The notes below the pieces were generated by a model, which was not told the DNA's origin, did no database searches, and saw only the letters and a list, made by a program, of their open reading frames with translations. A stretch of 64,000 nucleotides of DNA from Gallionella straubiae (GTDB lineage Bacteria > Pseudomonadota > Gammaproteobacteria > Burkholderiales > Gallionellaceae). Numbering within the stretch: position 1 is the stretch's first letter; every line of letters starts with the position of its first letter. Position numbers and translations under genes: made by a program. Location: contig NZ_CP194331.1 of the NCBI RefSeq assembly GCF_051257895.1, positions 124,001 to 188,000 on the forward strand. The letters are read 5' to 3'. Shown piece by piece: positions 55,734 through 64,000 of this stretch.

Positions 55734-56732
55734 ATGACTGCCGTAATGTCACGCCGCCGTTTTATCGCTTTCGTTGCCGCCGCCGCCGGCCTGCCGCTGC
55801 TGTTGAAGACGGGAAGCTCCCAGGCCAAGCCGGTGCGCTGGGAAGGCACCGCCTTGGGCGCGCCGGCCTCCATCCAGCTTTACCATGCCGACGAGGCACA
55901 GGCGCGCGCCGCCATCGCCGCAGGTCTCGACGAGCTGAGGCGCCTCGAGGCGATCTTCAGCGTTTACCGCGCGGACAGTTCCATTTCGAAGCTCAACCGC
56001 GAGGGCGTGCTCGAAAACGCGCCGGACGATTTCATTGCCATGCTGACCCGCGCCCTGTCGCTGGCCAGGATCAGCGAGGGCGTCTACGACCCCACCATCC
56101 AGCCAGTATGGCAGACCTATTTCCGCCATTTCACCGCAGCCAGCCCAGACCTGGCCGGCCCGGCGCCGCGTGATCTCGCCGCCGCGCTTGAACTGGTAGA
56201 CTGGCGCGCCGTCGAGGTGGATGCCGGAAACAGGAAGGTCTCCTTCGCCCGCCCCGGCATGGGGCTGACGCTGAACAGCGGCGCGCAGGGCTATATCACC
56301 GACCGCGTCGCCGATACGCTGCGTGCCCACGGCTTCGGCAACATGCTGGTGGACATGGGTGAACCGCGTGCAATCTCGACCAAACCGGATGGTTCCGCCT
56401 GGCGCGTTGGCATTGCCAATCCCTCCAACCCTGACCGTGCAGTCGTCACACTGGATTTGGTGGACAAGTGCGTTTCCACCTCGGGCGGCTATGGCACCCT
56501 GTTCGATGCCAAGGGCGCCTTCACCCACCTGATCGACACCCGCACCGGTCGCACTGCGCCTGCGATGCTGGGGGTCTCGGTGGTGGCGGATACCGGCGTT
56601 GCCGCCGATGGCCTTTCCACAGCGATGCTGATGGCGCCGGTCGAGCGTCGCCAACACATCCTCCGTTCTGCCGGTGGGCAGAAGGCAATCTATGTCACGC
56701 CCGAAGGCGTAATCTCCACCGTAGAAGCGTGA
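55734..56732 (+). CDS. apbE: FAD:protein FMN transferase ApbE (Tat-type signal)
   Basis: Exported flavin transferase of 332 residues that attaches FMN covalently to Thr of RnfG and RnfD. The N-terminus MSRRRFIAFVAAAAGLPLLL is a twin-arginine-like signal, after which the ApbE domain shows LRRLEAIFSVYRADSSISKL, LNSGAQGYITDRVAD and HLIDTRTGR. The start may be ATG 55734 or 55746. It heads the rnf operon and its targets are encoded a few kilobases downstream. Confidence 0.9.
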   Translation: MTAVMSRRRFIAFVAAAAGLPLLLKTGSSQAKPVRWEGTALGAPASIQLYHADEAQARAAIAAGLDELRRLEAIFSVYRADSSISKLNREGVLENAPDDFIAMLTRALSLARISEGVYDPTIQPVWQTYFRHFTAASPDLAGPAPRDLAAALELVDWRAVEVDAGNRKVSFARPGMGLTLNSGAQGYITDRVADTLRAHGFGNMLVDMGEPRAISTKPDGSAWRVGIANPSNPDRAVVTLDLVDKCVSTSGGYGTLFDAKGAFTHLIDTRTGRTAPAMLGVSVVADTGVAADGLSTAMLMAPVERRQHILRSAGGQKAIYVTPEGVISTVEA

Positions 56733-56734
56733 TC

Positions 56735-57235
56735 ATGGACGAGTTCGCACATGGCGCCACGGATTTCAGCGCACCCAGCATGACCGAGGGCATCGCACAG
56801 GTGGTGAAGATAGAGGGCAGGGCCGCTTGGCTGGTGCCCGAGCAGGGTTCCAGTTGCGGCAGCTGCGCCTCGGCGGATGCATGCGGTTCCAAGGGGATCG
56901 GCACTACGGCCAGCCGGCTGGACAGCCGCCGTTTCCGCATCGACAACAATGCCAATCTCGCCGTCGGCGAGCGCGTGGTGTTCGGCATTCGCGACAACGT
57001 GCTGCTGAAGGCATCAATCACCGCCTACGCCCTTCCGCTGGCCATTCTGCTGCTTGCCGGGTCGTTGGCGCAATGGAAGTTTGGCAGCGACCTCATTACC
57101 ATGGCGGCGATGGTCGCCGGCCTGGTCATCGGGCTGGTGATTTCGCGGATGGCGGCAGGGTATTTACAGACGAGGGGCGATCTCGCTCCGCAGTTTTTGC
57201 GTCGCGCCAGGCCGGGCGAAACATGCAGTTCTTGA
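56735..57235 (+). CDS. rseC: RseC/MucC family positive regulator
   Basis: A 166-residue membrane protein. The cytoplasmic N-terminal part has the cysteine motif GSSCGSCASADACGS, and two membrane helices lie at about 90-108 and 115-134. The RseC family occurs either with sigma-E genes or, as here, within rnf operons, where the relative RsxC/RseC unit is tied to reduction of SoxR. Start ATG 56735 lies two bases past the apbE stop; an overlapping longer frame from 56468 is an artefact. Confidence 0.85.
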   Translation: MDEFAHGATDFSAPSMTEGIAQVVKIEGRAAWLVPEQGSSCGSCASADACGSKGIGTTASRLDSRRFRIDNNANLAVGERVVFGIRDNVLLKASITAYALPLAILLLAGSLAQWKFGSDLITMAAMVAGLVIGLVISRMAAGYLQTRGDLAPQFLRRARPGETCSS

Positions 57236-57254
57236 GTAGGCAAGGGATAGCACA

Positions 57255-57836
57255 ATGAAAGAATATTTGCTCTTGATGTTTAGCGCGGCGCTGGTCAATA
57301 ACGTCATTCTGGGCCGTTTCCTCGGGCTGTGCCCGACCATGGGCGTCACCACGCGCCTGGATGCCGCCGTCGGCATGGGCATGGCGACTACATTTGTGAT
57401 GACGGTTGCGGCCATCGCGGGCTGGACGGTCAACACGCTGCTGCTGGCCCCTTTCGAACTTGGCTATCTGCGCACGATCACCTTCATTCTGATCATCGCC
57501 TCCACCGTGCAGTTCACCGAAATGGTGGTCAGAAAAGTGTCACCGTCGCTGTTCCAGTTGCTGGGCATCTACCTGCCGCTGATCACTACCAACTGTGCCG
57601 TGCTGGGCATCGCGCTGCTGCTGGTCGACGCCAAGATGAGCATGCTTACCAGCGTCCTGTTTGCCATCGGTTCCGCCATGGGTTTCAGCCTGGTCCTGAT
57701 CATTTTCGCCGGGCTGCGTGAGCGGCTGGCCGTGATGGATGTGCCGCGCCTGTTCGTCGGCCCGCCGATCGCCTTCATCGTGGTCAGCTTGCTGGCGCTG
57801 GCATTCATGGGTTTCTCGGGCATGGGGGCGAGTTGA
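57255..57836 (+). CDS. rnfA: Electron transport complex subunit RnfA
   Basis: Integral membrane protein of 193 residues with six helices, starting EYLLLMFSAALVNNVILGRF. The conserved LGLCPTMGVT and NCAVLG segments are present. Homologous to RnfE with inverted topology; together they form the ion-conducting core of Rnf. The stop is two bases from the rnfB start. Confidence 0.95.
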   Translation: MKEYLLLMFSAALVNNVILGRFLGLCPTMGVTTRLDAAVGMGMATTFVMTVAAIAGWTVNTLLLAPFELGYLRTITFILIIASTVQFTEMVVRKVSPSLFQLLGIYLPLITTNCAVLGIALLLVDAKMSMLTSVLFAIGSAMGFSLVLIIFAGLRERLAVMDVPRLFVGPPIAFIVVSLLALAFMGFSGMGAS

Positions 57837-57838
57837 TT

Positions 57839-58414
57839 ATGTCTGGCATGTTGATCGCTATCGGTAGTCTTACGTTAATCGGTGTTGCGCTGGGCGCCAT
57901 CCTCGGTGTGGCTGCGCGCCGTCTCGCAGTGCAGGAGGACCCGCTGGAAGAGGAGCTGAAGGCCATGATGCCCGGCTCGCAGTGCGGCCAGTGCGGCTAT
58001 GTCGGTTGCGCCCAATATGCATCGGCGCTGGCTAAGGGCGAGGAGGCATCGATCATGCTGTGTGCGCCCGGCGGCAAGCCGCTGGTCGAGGCGCTGTCCG
58101 CCAAACTGGGCATCGAGGCCGATCTCTCCGAACTCGATGACAAGGGGCCGGAGCACGCCTTTATCATCGAGGATCTTTGTATCGGTTGCACGCGCTGCAT
58201 CCGGGAGTGCTCGACCGACGCCATCATGGGCGCGAACAAGCTGATGCACACCATCATCATCGATGCCTGCCATGGCTGTTCCAAGTGCGTCAAGGTTTGC
58301 CCCACCGACGCCATCATCATGGTTGAGTATCCGGTGACGCTGTCCAACTGGCATTGGCCCAAGCCAGAAGCCGAGAACACGTCCCCCAAACCCGAGACTG
58401 TGCCTGCGCACTAG
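57839..58414 (+). CDS. rnfB: Electron transport complex subunit RnfB
   Basis: Iron-sulfur subunit of 191 residues. One N-terminal membrane helix is followed by the four-cysteine domain GSQCGQCGYVGCAQYA with a later Cys in LCAPGG. Two ferredoxin-type motifs follow, CIGCTRCIRECSTDAI and CHGCSKCVKVCPTDAI. This subunit hands electrons to or from ferredoxin. I use ATG 57839; TTG 57833 is an alternative. Confidence 0.95.
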   Translation: MSGMLIAIGSLTLIGVALGAILGVAARRLAVQEDPLEEELKAMMPGSQCGQCGYVGCAQYASALAKGEEASIMLCAPGGKPLVEALSAKLGIEADLSELDDKGPEHAFIIEDLCIGCTRCIRECSTDAIMGANKLMHTIIIDACHGCSKCVKVCPTDAIIMVEYPVTLSNWHWPKPEAENTSPKPETVPAH

Positions 58415-58426
58415 GAGTTGTCACAG

Positions 58427-59920
58427 ATGAAACTTTTCCCCGTAACCGGCGGCATCCATCCGGAATACCGCAAGGATTTAACCAGCGAGAAGGCCATCGT
58501 GGCCATGCCGATGCCGGCCATGCTCTACATTCCGCTGCAGCAGCATATCGGCGCGCCGGCCGAGGTGCTGGTGAAAGAGGGCGACCTGGTCAAGAAAGGC
58601 CAGATGATCGCGCGCAACCAGGGGGCAGTGTCGGCATCTCAGCATGCGCCTTCCTCGGGCCGCGTCGTGTCGGTGGCGGAGGTTGCGGCGCCCCATCCTT
58701 CCGGCTTGCCGCAGAAGACCATCGTCATCGAACCGGACAGCAAGGACGAATGGGCCGACTTGCCGACGCCCATTGCCGATCCGTTTACTGCCACCCCGCA
58801 AGAGATCAACGATCGCGTTGCCCAGTCTGGCATTGTCGGCATGGGCGGCGCCGCCTTTCCGTCGGCGATCAAGCTGAATCTTGGCACCCAGAAAAAACTT
58901 GAAATCCTGCTGCTCAACGGAGCGGAGTGCGAACCCTACCTGACCTGTGACGACCGGGTGATGCGCGAATATGCCGACGAAGTGATCGACGGCGCACGCA
59001 TCATGGCCCATGCGCTGGGCACGCCCAGGGTGGTCATCGGCATCGAACAGAACAAGCCGCAGGCGATCGAGGCCATGACCAAAGCGGCTGCCGCTTTTCC
59101 CAATGTCGAAGTGGCCGCCGTGCCGGTGCAGTACCCGATGGGTTCCGAGCGCCATCTGGTGCAGGCGATCACCGGTCGCGAGACCCCGGCGCGCAAACTG
59201 ACCGCTGATCTCGGCATCGTGGTGCACAACGTCGCCACCGCCCGCGCCGTGCATCATGCCGTCCGCTTCGGTTGCCCGCTGGTTGCACGCGTGGTGACGG
59301 TGAGCGGTGGCGCGATACGCAATCCCGGCAACGTCATGACGCCCATCGGCACCAGGATAAGCGACCTGGTCGAGTTCTGCGGCGGCTTCTCGTCGCGCCC
59401 CGAGAGCGTGGTCAACGGCGGACCGATGATGGGCCAGCCGCTGGCCAGCCTGGATGCGCCGGTGGTCAAGGGCACTTCAGGCATCCTGGCGCTCACCGCC
59501 GAGGAGATCAACGACCGTCCGACCTCCGCGTGCATCCGCTGCGGCAGTTGCGTCACCGTCTGCCCGTGTGGCTTGTCACCGGTGGATATGGCCGCCTTCA
59601 TCCGCAAGGATAATCTGGACGTTGCCGCCAAGCTGGGCGTGATGGACTGTTTCTCGTGCGGCAGCTGCTCGTATGTATGCCCGTCGCACATCCCGCTGGT
59701 GCACTATTTCAACTACGCCAAGGGCGTGTTGCGGGAGCTGGAGACCGAGCGCCGCAAGAGCGAACGCATCAAGACGCTCGCCGAGACGCGCACCATCCGC
59801 ATCGAGAAAGCCGCCGAGGCCAAGCGTGCCGCCCTGGCCGCGAAAAGCAAGCCGGCTGCAGAAGCTGCCCCGTCAGGCGGGGAGACCAAGGCTACTACCG
59901 AAGAAAAGGCCAACGCATGA
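58427..59920 (+). CDS. rnfC: Electron transport complex subunit RnfC
   Basis: NADH-binding peripheral subunit of 497 residues. The NuoF-like core contains GIVGMGGAAFPSAIKL (nucleotide/FMN-type loop) and LLNGAECEPYLTCDDRVM; two [4Fe-4S] motifs follow, CIRCGSCVTVCPCGLSP and CFSCGSCSYVCPSHIPL. The C-terminal tail is a short Lys/Ala-rich segment, not the long repeat tail of E. coli RsxC. AGGAG precedes ATG 58427. It overlaps rnfD by four bases. Confidence 0.95.
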   Translation: MKLFPVTGGIHPEYRKDLTSEKAIVAMPMPAMLYIPLQQHIGAPAEVLVKEGDLVKKGQMIARNQGAVSASQHAPSSGRVVSVAEVAAPHPSGLPQKTIVIEPDSKDEWADLPTPIADPFTATPQEINDRVAQSGIVGMGGAAFPSAIKLNLGTQKKLEILLLNGAECEPYLTCDDRVMREYADEVIDGARIMAHALGTPRVVIGIEQNKPQAIEAMTKAAAAFPNVEVAAVPVQYPMGSERHLVQAITGRETPARKLTADLGIVVHNVATARAVHHAVRFGCPLVARVVTVSGGAIRNPGNVMTPIGTRISDLVEFCGGFSSRPESVVNGGPMMGQPLASLDAPVVKGTSGILALTAEEINDRPTSACIRCGSCVTVCPCGLSPVDMAAFIRKDNLDVAAKLGVMDCFSCGSCSYVCPSHIPLVHYFNYAKGVLRELETERRKSERIKTLAETRTIRIEKAAEAKRAALAAKSKPAAEAAPSGGETKATTEEKANA

Positions 59921-60993
59921 GTACCGCAATCATGAAAAAGAGTGGGCCGTTCGGCCACGCATTCAGCAGCGTCCAGAGAACCATGTTTCTGGTGCTGCTG
60001 GCGCTGACGCCGGCTACCCTGTTCAACTTCTATTTGTTCGGCTGGCCGGCGATCCTGCTGTTCACCATCACGGTCGGTGCCTGCGTGGCTGTCGAGGCGG
60101 CCTGTCTGGCGCTGGCCGGCAAGCCGGTGGCGGCGACGCTGGCTGACTGCTCGGCGATACTGACCGGCTGGCTGCTGGCGATGAGCCTGCCGCCCTGGGC
60201 GCCTTGGTGGATCGGCGTGCTGGCGGCGATTTTCGCCATCGCGCTGACCAAGCATGCTTTCGGGGGGCTGGGCCAGAACCTGTTCAACCCGGCCATGGTC
60301 GGGCGTACCGTCATGCTGATCTCATTCCCGGTGGCGATGACCGTCTGGGTCGCGCCGCATCCGCTGTTTTCGGCGGGCGCACCGGGACTGGTCGAATCCT
60401 TCGCCATCACCTTCGGCGGCAACATCCCCGATACCATGAGCGCCGCCTCCGCGCTGGGCTACGTCAAGACCGAGCTGTCGCGCGGCATTCCGGTGACGCA
60501 GTCGATGGGGCAGATGCCGGACCTGATGGACATGGCGCTGGGCTACCGCGCCGGCAGCATGGGCGAGACCTCGGCGATCCTGATCCTGCTTGGTGGCCTG
60601 TTTCTGATGGCGAAGCGCATCATCTCCTGGCATATCCCGCTCAGCATGCTGGGGTCGCTGTTCCTGATCGCGGCGCTGTTCCATGCCGTCGACCCCGCAC
60701 GTTTCACCTCCGGCACCTTTCACCTGTTGTCCGGGGCCACTTTCCTGGGCGCGTTCTTCATCGCCACCGATTATGTGACCTCGCCGGTATCCAAGTCGGG
60801 GCAGATCATCTTCGGCATCGGCGTCGGCCTGTTCACCTGGAGCATCCGTAACTTCGCCGGCTATCCTGAAGGCGTGGCCTTCGCGGTGCTGCTGATGAAC
60901 TCGCTGACCCCGATCATCGACCAATACACCCGCCCGCGCGCCTTCGGACGCACCCGCAAGGGCGAACCGCTGCCCTTGGAGGAAAAAGCATGA
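59917..60993 (+). CDS. rnfD: Electron transport complex subunit RnfD
   Basis: Membrane flavoprotein of 358 residues with about ten helices. The covalent FMN attachment Thr is Thr275 in LLSGATFLGAFF, the motif used by ApbE. Other markers are GGLGQNLFNPAMVGR and DYVTSPVSKSGQI. The start is ATG 59917, overlapping rnfC by 4 bp; a longer frame from 59656 runs through rnfC and is rejected. Confidence 0.94.
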   Translation: MSTAIMKKSGPFGHAFSSVQRTMFLVLLALTPATLFNFYLFGWPAILLFTITVGACVAVEAACLALAGKPVAATLADCSAILTGWLLAMSLPPWAPWWIGVLAAIFAIALTKHAFGGLGQNLFNPAMVGRTVMLISFPVAMTVWVAPHPLFSAGAPGLVESFAITFGGNIPDTMSAASALGYVKTELSRGIPVTQSMGQMPDLMDMALGYRAGSMGETSAILILLGGLFLMAKRIISWHIPLSMLGSLFLIAALFHAVDPARFTSGTFHLLSGATFLGAFFIATDYVTSPVSKSGQIIFGIGVGLFTWSIRNFAGYPEGVAFAVLLMNSLTPIIDQYTRPRAFGRTRKGEPLPLEEKA

Positions 60994-61640
60994 GTTCGCA
61001 ACGCACGCTGATCCATGGGCTGATCCTCGGCGCCTTCTGTCTGGGCTTCGGGACGCTGCTCGTCATGACCAACGGCTACACCAAGGACGACATCGCCATG
61101 CGCGCTCTGGAAGACCGCCAGAACTCGCTTGCGCAGGTGATTCCGGAAAGTATCCACGACAACAATCTGGCCACGGACACCCTCGTCCTGAAGAATGACC
61201 AGGGAAATGAAGTCACCATCTATGTCGCCACCAAGGAAGGCAAGGTGACCGGTGTGGCCTTCGAGACCTCCAGTCCTGGCTATTCCGGCGCGATCAAGGT
61301 CATGCTGGGCGTTGACCCCGAGGGCAAGATCATCGGCGCGCGCGTTCTGGCGCACAAGGAGACTCCGGGGCTGGGCGACAAGATCGAAGTGAAGAAGGGC
61401 GACTGGATATTGCGCTTCACTGGACTGAGCATCGGCAACCCGCCGCTCGACAAGTGGAAGGTGAAAAAGGACGGCGGTATCTTCGACCAGTTCGCGGGCG
61501 CAACCATCACGCCGCGCGCCGTGGTCAAGGCGATCACCGAAGGGCTGCAATTCTTCGACGCCAACAAGGCAAAACTGATGGAATTCAAGGCGGCAGATGC
61601 CGAAACCGGCAAGGCTCCAGCGAAGGGGGAAACTAAATGA
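60990..61640 (+). CDS. rnfG: Electron transport complex subunit RnfG
   Basis: Periplasm-facing flavoprotein of 216 residues with one N-terminal membrane helix (about 9-28). The FMN-bearing Thr is Thr172 in QFAGATITPRAVV, the ApbE target. HKETPGLGDKIE and ETSSPGYSGAIKVMLGVD are family features. Overlaps both neighbours by four bases. Confidence 0.94.
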   Translation: MSSQRTLIHGLILGAFCLGFGTLLVMTNGYTKDDIAMRALEDRQNSLAQVIPESIHDNNLATDTLVLKNDQGNEVTIYVATKEGKVTGVAFETSSPGYSGAIKVMLGVDPEGKIIGARVLAHKETPGLGDKIEVKKGDWILRFTGLSIGNPPLDKWKVKKDGGIFDQFAGATITPRAVVKAITEGLQFFDANKAKLMEFKAADAETGKAPAKGETK

Positions 61641-62320
61641 CGACGATGGCTGAATACCGCACCATTGCCCGCGAGGGGCTGTGGACGAACAATGGCGTGC
61701 TCAGCATGATGCTGGGCCTGTGCCCGGCCATGGCCATGACCAACAGCGCCACCAACGGCCTCGGCATGGGGCTCGCGACGGCGTTCGTGATGACCGGTTC
61801 CGCCGCGCTGGTATCGATTTTCCGCAACCGCTTCTCCCAGGAAGTGCGCATTCCCGTGTTCGTGCTGATCATCGCATCCATGGTGACGGTGGTGGATATG
61901 TGCATGAATGCGTGGCTGCACGAGATGTACAAGGTGCTGGGCCTGTTCATCCCGCTGATCGTGGTGAATTGCCTGCCGTTTGCACGCATCGAAATGGTTG
62001 CCTCGAAAAGACCCGTGCTGCCCTCGTTGGCGGACGGTTTCTTCATGGGCGTGGGCTTCGCCCTTGCACTTACCGTCATAGGCGCGATACGCGAGGTTGC
62101 CGGCTCCGGAACCCTGTTTGCCGACGCCTCGCTGCTGCTTGGCCCTGCCTTCAAGTTCCTGGAGATGCGCGTCCTGCCGCCCGACACGGGGATATTGATG
62201 ATGATCCTGCCGCCCGGTGCGTTTTTGGTCACCGGCCTGGTGCTGGTCGCGAAACGCATGATCGACGAGCGCTCCAGCAAGGCCGCCCAGGTTAGCGCCG
62301 CAGCCCACTGCTCCCCGTAA
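61637..62320 (+). CDS. rnfE: Electron transport complex subunit RnfE
   Basis: Six-helix membrane subunit of 227 residues paired with RnfA. LGLCPAMAMTNSATNGLGMG and the NCLPFARIE region are conserved. Overlaps rnfG by four bases (ATGA). The gene order A-B-C-D-G-E is the standard proteobacterial rnf order. Confidence 0.95.
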   Translation: MTTMAEYRTIAREGLWTNNGVLSMMLGLCPAMAMTNSATNGLGMGLATAFVMTGSAALVSIFRNRFSQEVRIPVFVLIIASMVTVVDMCMNAWLHEMYKVLGLFIPLIVVNCLPFARIEMVASKRPVLPSLADGFFMGVGFALALTVIGAIREVAGSGTLFADASLLLGPAFKFLEMRVLPPDTGILMMILPPGAFLVTGLVLVAKRMIDERSSKAAQVSAAAHCSP

Positions 62321-62329
62321 GGAACGAAC

Positions 62330-62614
62330 ATGAAGATCGGAATCGCCTACGCCCTGCCGCACCGCCAAGCCTGGTTCGACATCGAAATGCCCGACGGTAC
62401 CACCGTCCAGGACGCCATCAACCGCTCGGGCATCCTCAAGCAGTTTCCCGAAATCGATCTCGAAAAAAACAAGGTCGGCGTCTACGGCAAGGTCAGCAAG
62501 CTGGATGCCGTGCTCAACGACGGCGACCGCGTCGAGATCTATCGCCCCATCATCTGCGACCCCAAGACCGTGCCGCGCAAGGCCAAGGCCGGGGACGCCG
62601 CATCCGAGGAATAG
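62330..62614 (+). CDS. rnfH: RnfH family ubiquitin-like protein
   Basis: A 94-residue small soluble protein with the RnfH/YfjF beta-grasp pattern: KIGIAYALPHRQAWFDIEMP, TVQDAINRSGIL, VGVYGKV, LNDGDRVEIYRPI. It ends the apbE-rseC-rnfABCDGEH operon. Its function is unclear. Confidence 0.9.
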   Translation: MKIGIAYALPHRQAWFDIEMPDGTTVQDAINRSGILKQFPEIDLEKNKVGVYGKVSKLDAVLNDGDRVEIYRPIICDPKTVPRKAKAGDAASEE

Positions 62615-62699
62615 GCGGGTCAAGAAATGGCTCGCCGCTCCCGCGGCTGACCGGCCCCTGAATGATTCGCCATCCCGCCAAGGCGCGGGGTTCCGGCCC

Positions 62700-64000
62700 C
62701 TAGAACAATATCAATCCCGCGACTATCGTGGTAACGACCGCATACGGCAGGGCCATCCAGAGCATGCGGCCGTAGCCGAGCCGGATCAGCGGGGCGATCG
62801 CGGATGTCAGAAGGTAGAGGAATGCCGCCTGTCCGTTCGGCGTGGACATGCTCGGGATCCCGGTGCCCATCACGACCGCCACCGACTGCGCGTCGAATAG
62901 CTCACGGGTAGTAAGCCCGGCGTCAAACGCGGCCTTGAGTTCCTTCATGTAAATGGCGGCCACGAACACGTTATCGCTGATGGCGGAGAGCGCACCGTTG
63001 GTGACGAAGATCATGAACACCTGCATCCGGGGCTCGAGCGCCAGGACCCAGTGGATGACCGAATTGAACATCTGCAGGCTGCCGATCATCGCCACGATGA
63101 CGTAAAAGACCACCAGCAGGGAAGCGAATGGCAGGCCCGGCATGAAGGCTTCGGCGATATGGTGTTCGTCGGTGACCCCGGAAATCGCCGACACCAGGAC
63201 GATCACTGCAAGCCCGATCAGGCCTATTTCCGCCACGTGAAAGGCGAGGGCCAGCACCAGGAGGATTGCGACGATGCCCTGCGCGACGAGTAACAGGCGG
63301 TCATGCGGCGAATGCTGCTCGCGCAGGCGGCGGTCCTCGTCGAGGAGAATCTGGCGCACGCCGGCAGGCAGCTCGGCGCCGTAGCCGAACCAGCCGTTTT
63401 TTTCGATAACCCAGCAGGTGGCAAAGCCGGCCAGCAGGGTAGGGATGCTGGCTGGAGCTACTTTGGTGAAGAACTCCACGAAGTTCCAGCCCGCTTCCTT
63501 GCCGATGATGATGTTCTCGGGTTCCCCGACCAGGGTGCAGACGCCGCCGATGGCGGTGCCGATGGCGCCATGCATGAGCAGGCTGCGCAGCACGGCACGG
63601 AACTGTTCGAGATCCTTGCGGTGGATCTCGTCCACGTAATCGTCCGTCAAGTCTGGATCGTCGTGATAGCCCCTGGAGGACACGGCACGGTGGTAGACCT
63701 CGTAGAAGCCCAACGATACGGCGACCAGCACCGCAAGGATGGTCAGCGCATCGAGAAAGGCGGAGAGCACAGATACCACGACAATGACGACCATGTTGAG
63801 GGTGACCCGGGAGCGTATGCCCAGCAGGATGTGGCTGATCACGCGGTAGAGCATGCCGCGCAGGAAATGCACGCCGGCCACCATGAAAATCACCAGCAAC
63901 AGGACCGGCAAGCCATGTTCGATTTCCCTGTAGACCGCATGCGTATCCGTAAGTCCGAGAATGACGGCCTGCAAGGCGAGCAGGCCGCCCGGCTGGAGCG
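62700..64000 (-). CDS. nhaB: Na+/H+ antiporter NhaB, N-terminal part outside window
   Basis: At least 430 residues of a sodium/proton antiporter of the NhaB family; the frame runs off the window edge (the last readable residues on the N-terminal side are LQPGGLLALQAVILG, a NhaB signature). Further family motifs: GTAIGGVCTLVGEPENIIIG, SDNVFVAAIYMKELKAAF and GTGIPSMSTPNGQAAFLYLL. About ten membrane helices are visible. It is convergent with the rnf operon. Sodium handling next to Rnf invites the idea of sodium-coupled Rnf, but this is not shown. Confidence 0.9.
   Translation of the reverse strand, partial: LQPGGLLALQAVILGLTDTHAVYREIEHGLPVLLLVIFMVAGVHFLRGMLYRVISHILLGIRSRVTLNMVVIVVVSVLSAFLDALTILAVLVAVSLGFYEVYHRAVSSRGYHDDPDLTDDYVDEIHRKDLEQFRAVLRSLLMHGAIGTAIGGVCTLVGEPENIIIGKEAGWNFVEFFTKVAPASIPTLLAGFATCWVIEKNGWFGYGAELPAGVRQILLDEDRRLREQHSPHDRLLLVAQGIVAILLVLALAFHVAEIGLIGLAVIVLVSAISGVTDEHHIAEAFMPGLPFASLLVVFYVIVAMIGSLQMFNSVIHWVLALEPRMQVFMIFVTNGALSAISDNVFVAAIYMKELKAAFDAGLTTRELFDAQSVAVVMGTGIPSMSTPNGQAAFLYLLTSAIAPLIRLGYGRMLWMALPYAVVTTIVAGLILF

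Overview
The window reads as chromosome of a high-GC betaproteobacterium, most likely a chemolithotrophic or denitrifying member of the Nitrosomonadales (Gallionellaceae or Sulfuricellaceae type). That placement is inferred from the gene order hfq-hflX-hflK-hflC-DUF2065-hisZ-purA, tRNA-Leu, rnr-rlmB and from the combination of respiratory and carbon genes; no rRNA is present to confirm it.

Layout. (1) 1-13.3 kb is a nitrate respiration locus on the + strand: the tail of an NnrS-type protein, the sensor/regulator pair narX-narL, two nitrate/nitrite transporters (narK1, an unusually long narK2) and narGHJI. The narK leader holds a striking 16-bp palindrome plus two phased half-repeats. (2) 13.3-24.3 kb is housekeeping: beta-carbonic anhydrase, hfq to purA, a tRNA-Leu(CAG) on the minus strand with its own terminator, rnr, rlmB and a phosphoribosyltransferase. 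(3) 24.3-27.7 kb is a small accessory island of lower GC bounded by two copies of an inverted-repeat element. It holds an unrecognised small protein, a PD-(D/E)XK-like protein, a membrane-anchored protein followed by an integron attC-like site, and an alpha/beta hydrolase. (4) 27.7-30.1 kb is an AmmeMemoRadiSam set (radical SAM enzyme plus proteins A and B).

(5) 30.3-55.3 kb is a dense set of reductive, CO2-handling central-carbon genes. An operon korA-korB-frdB-frdA-nuoF-like encodes 2-oxoglutarate:ferredoxin oxidoreductase with a soluble-type fumarate reductase and an NADH-binding subunit. Then come a gamma-carbonic anhydrase, an amidase, a tandem pair of tiny membrane proteins, an aldehyde dehydrogenase, pntAB transhydrogenase, a CitE-like lyase and a two-subunit biotin carboxylase (pyruvate carboxylase type). 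Divergent from these lie pyruvate:ferredoxin oxidoreductase and pyruvate phosphate dikinase. (6) 55.7-62.6 kb is apbE-rseC-rnfABCDGEH, the NADH:ferredoxin oxidoreductase (Rnf) operon, followed convergently by the partial nhaB Na+/H+ antiporter.

Together, regions 5 and 6 could supply most steps of a reductive TCA-type route: acetyl-CoA to pyruvate, PEP, oxaloacetate, fumarate to succinate, and succinyl-CoA to 2-oxoglutarate. Rnf and transhydrogenase would provide low-potential ferredoxin and NADPH. No ATP-citrate lyase is in the window, so direction and completeness are inference. This module, and the operon that joins KOR to a NADH-linked fumarate reductase, is the most interesting content here.
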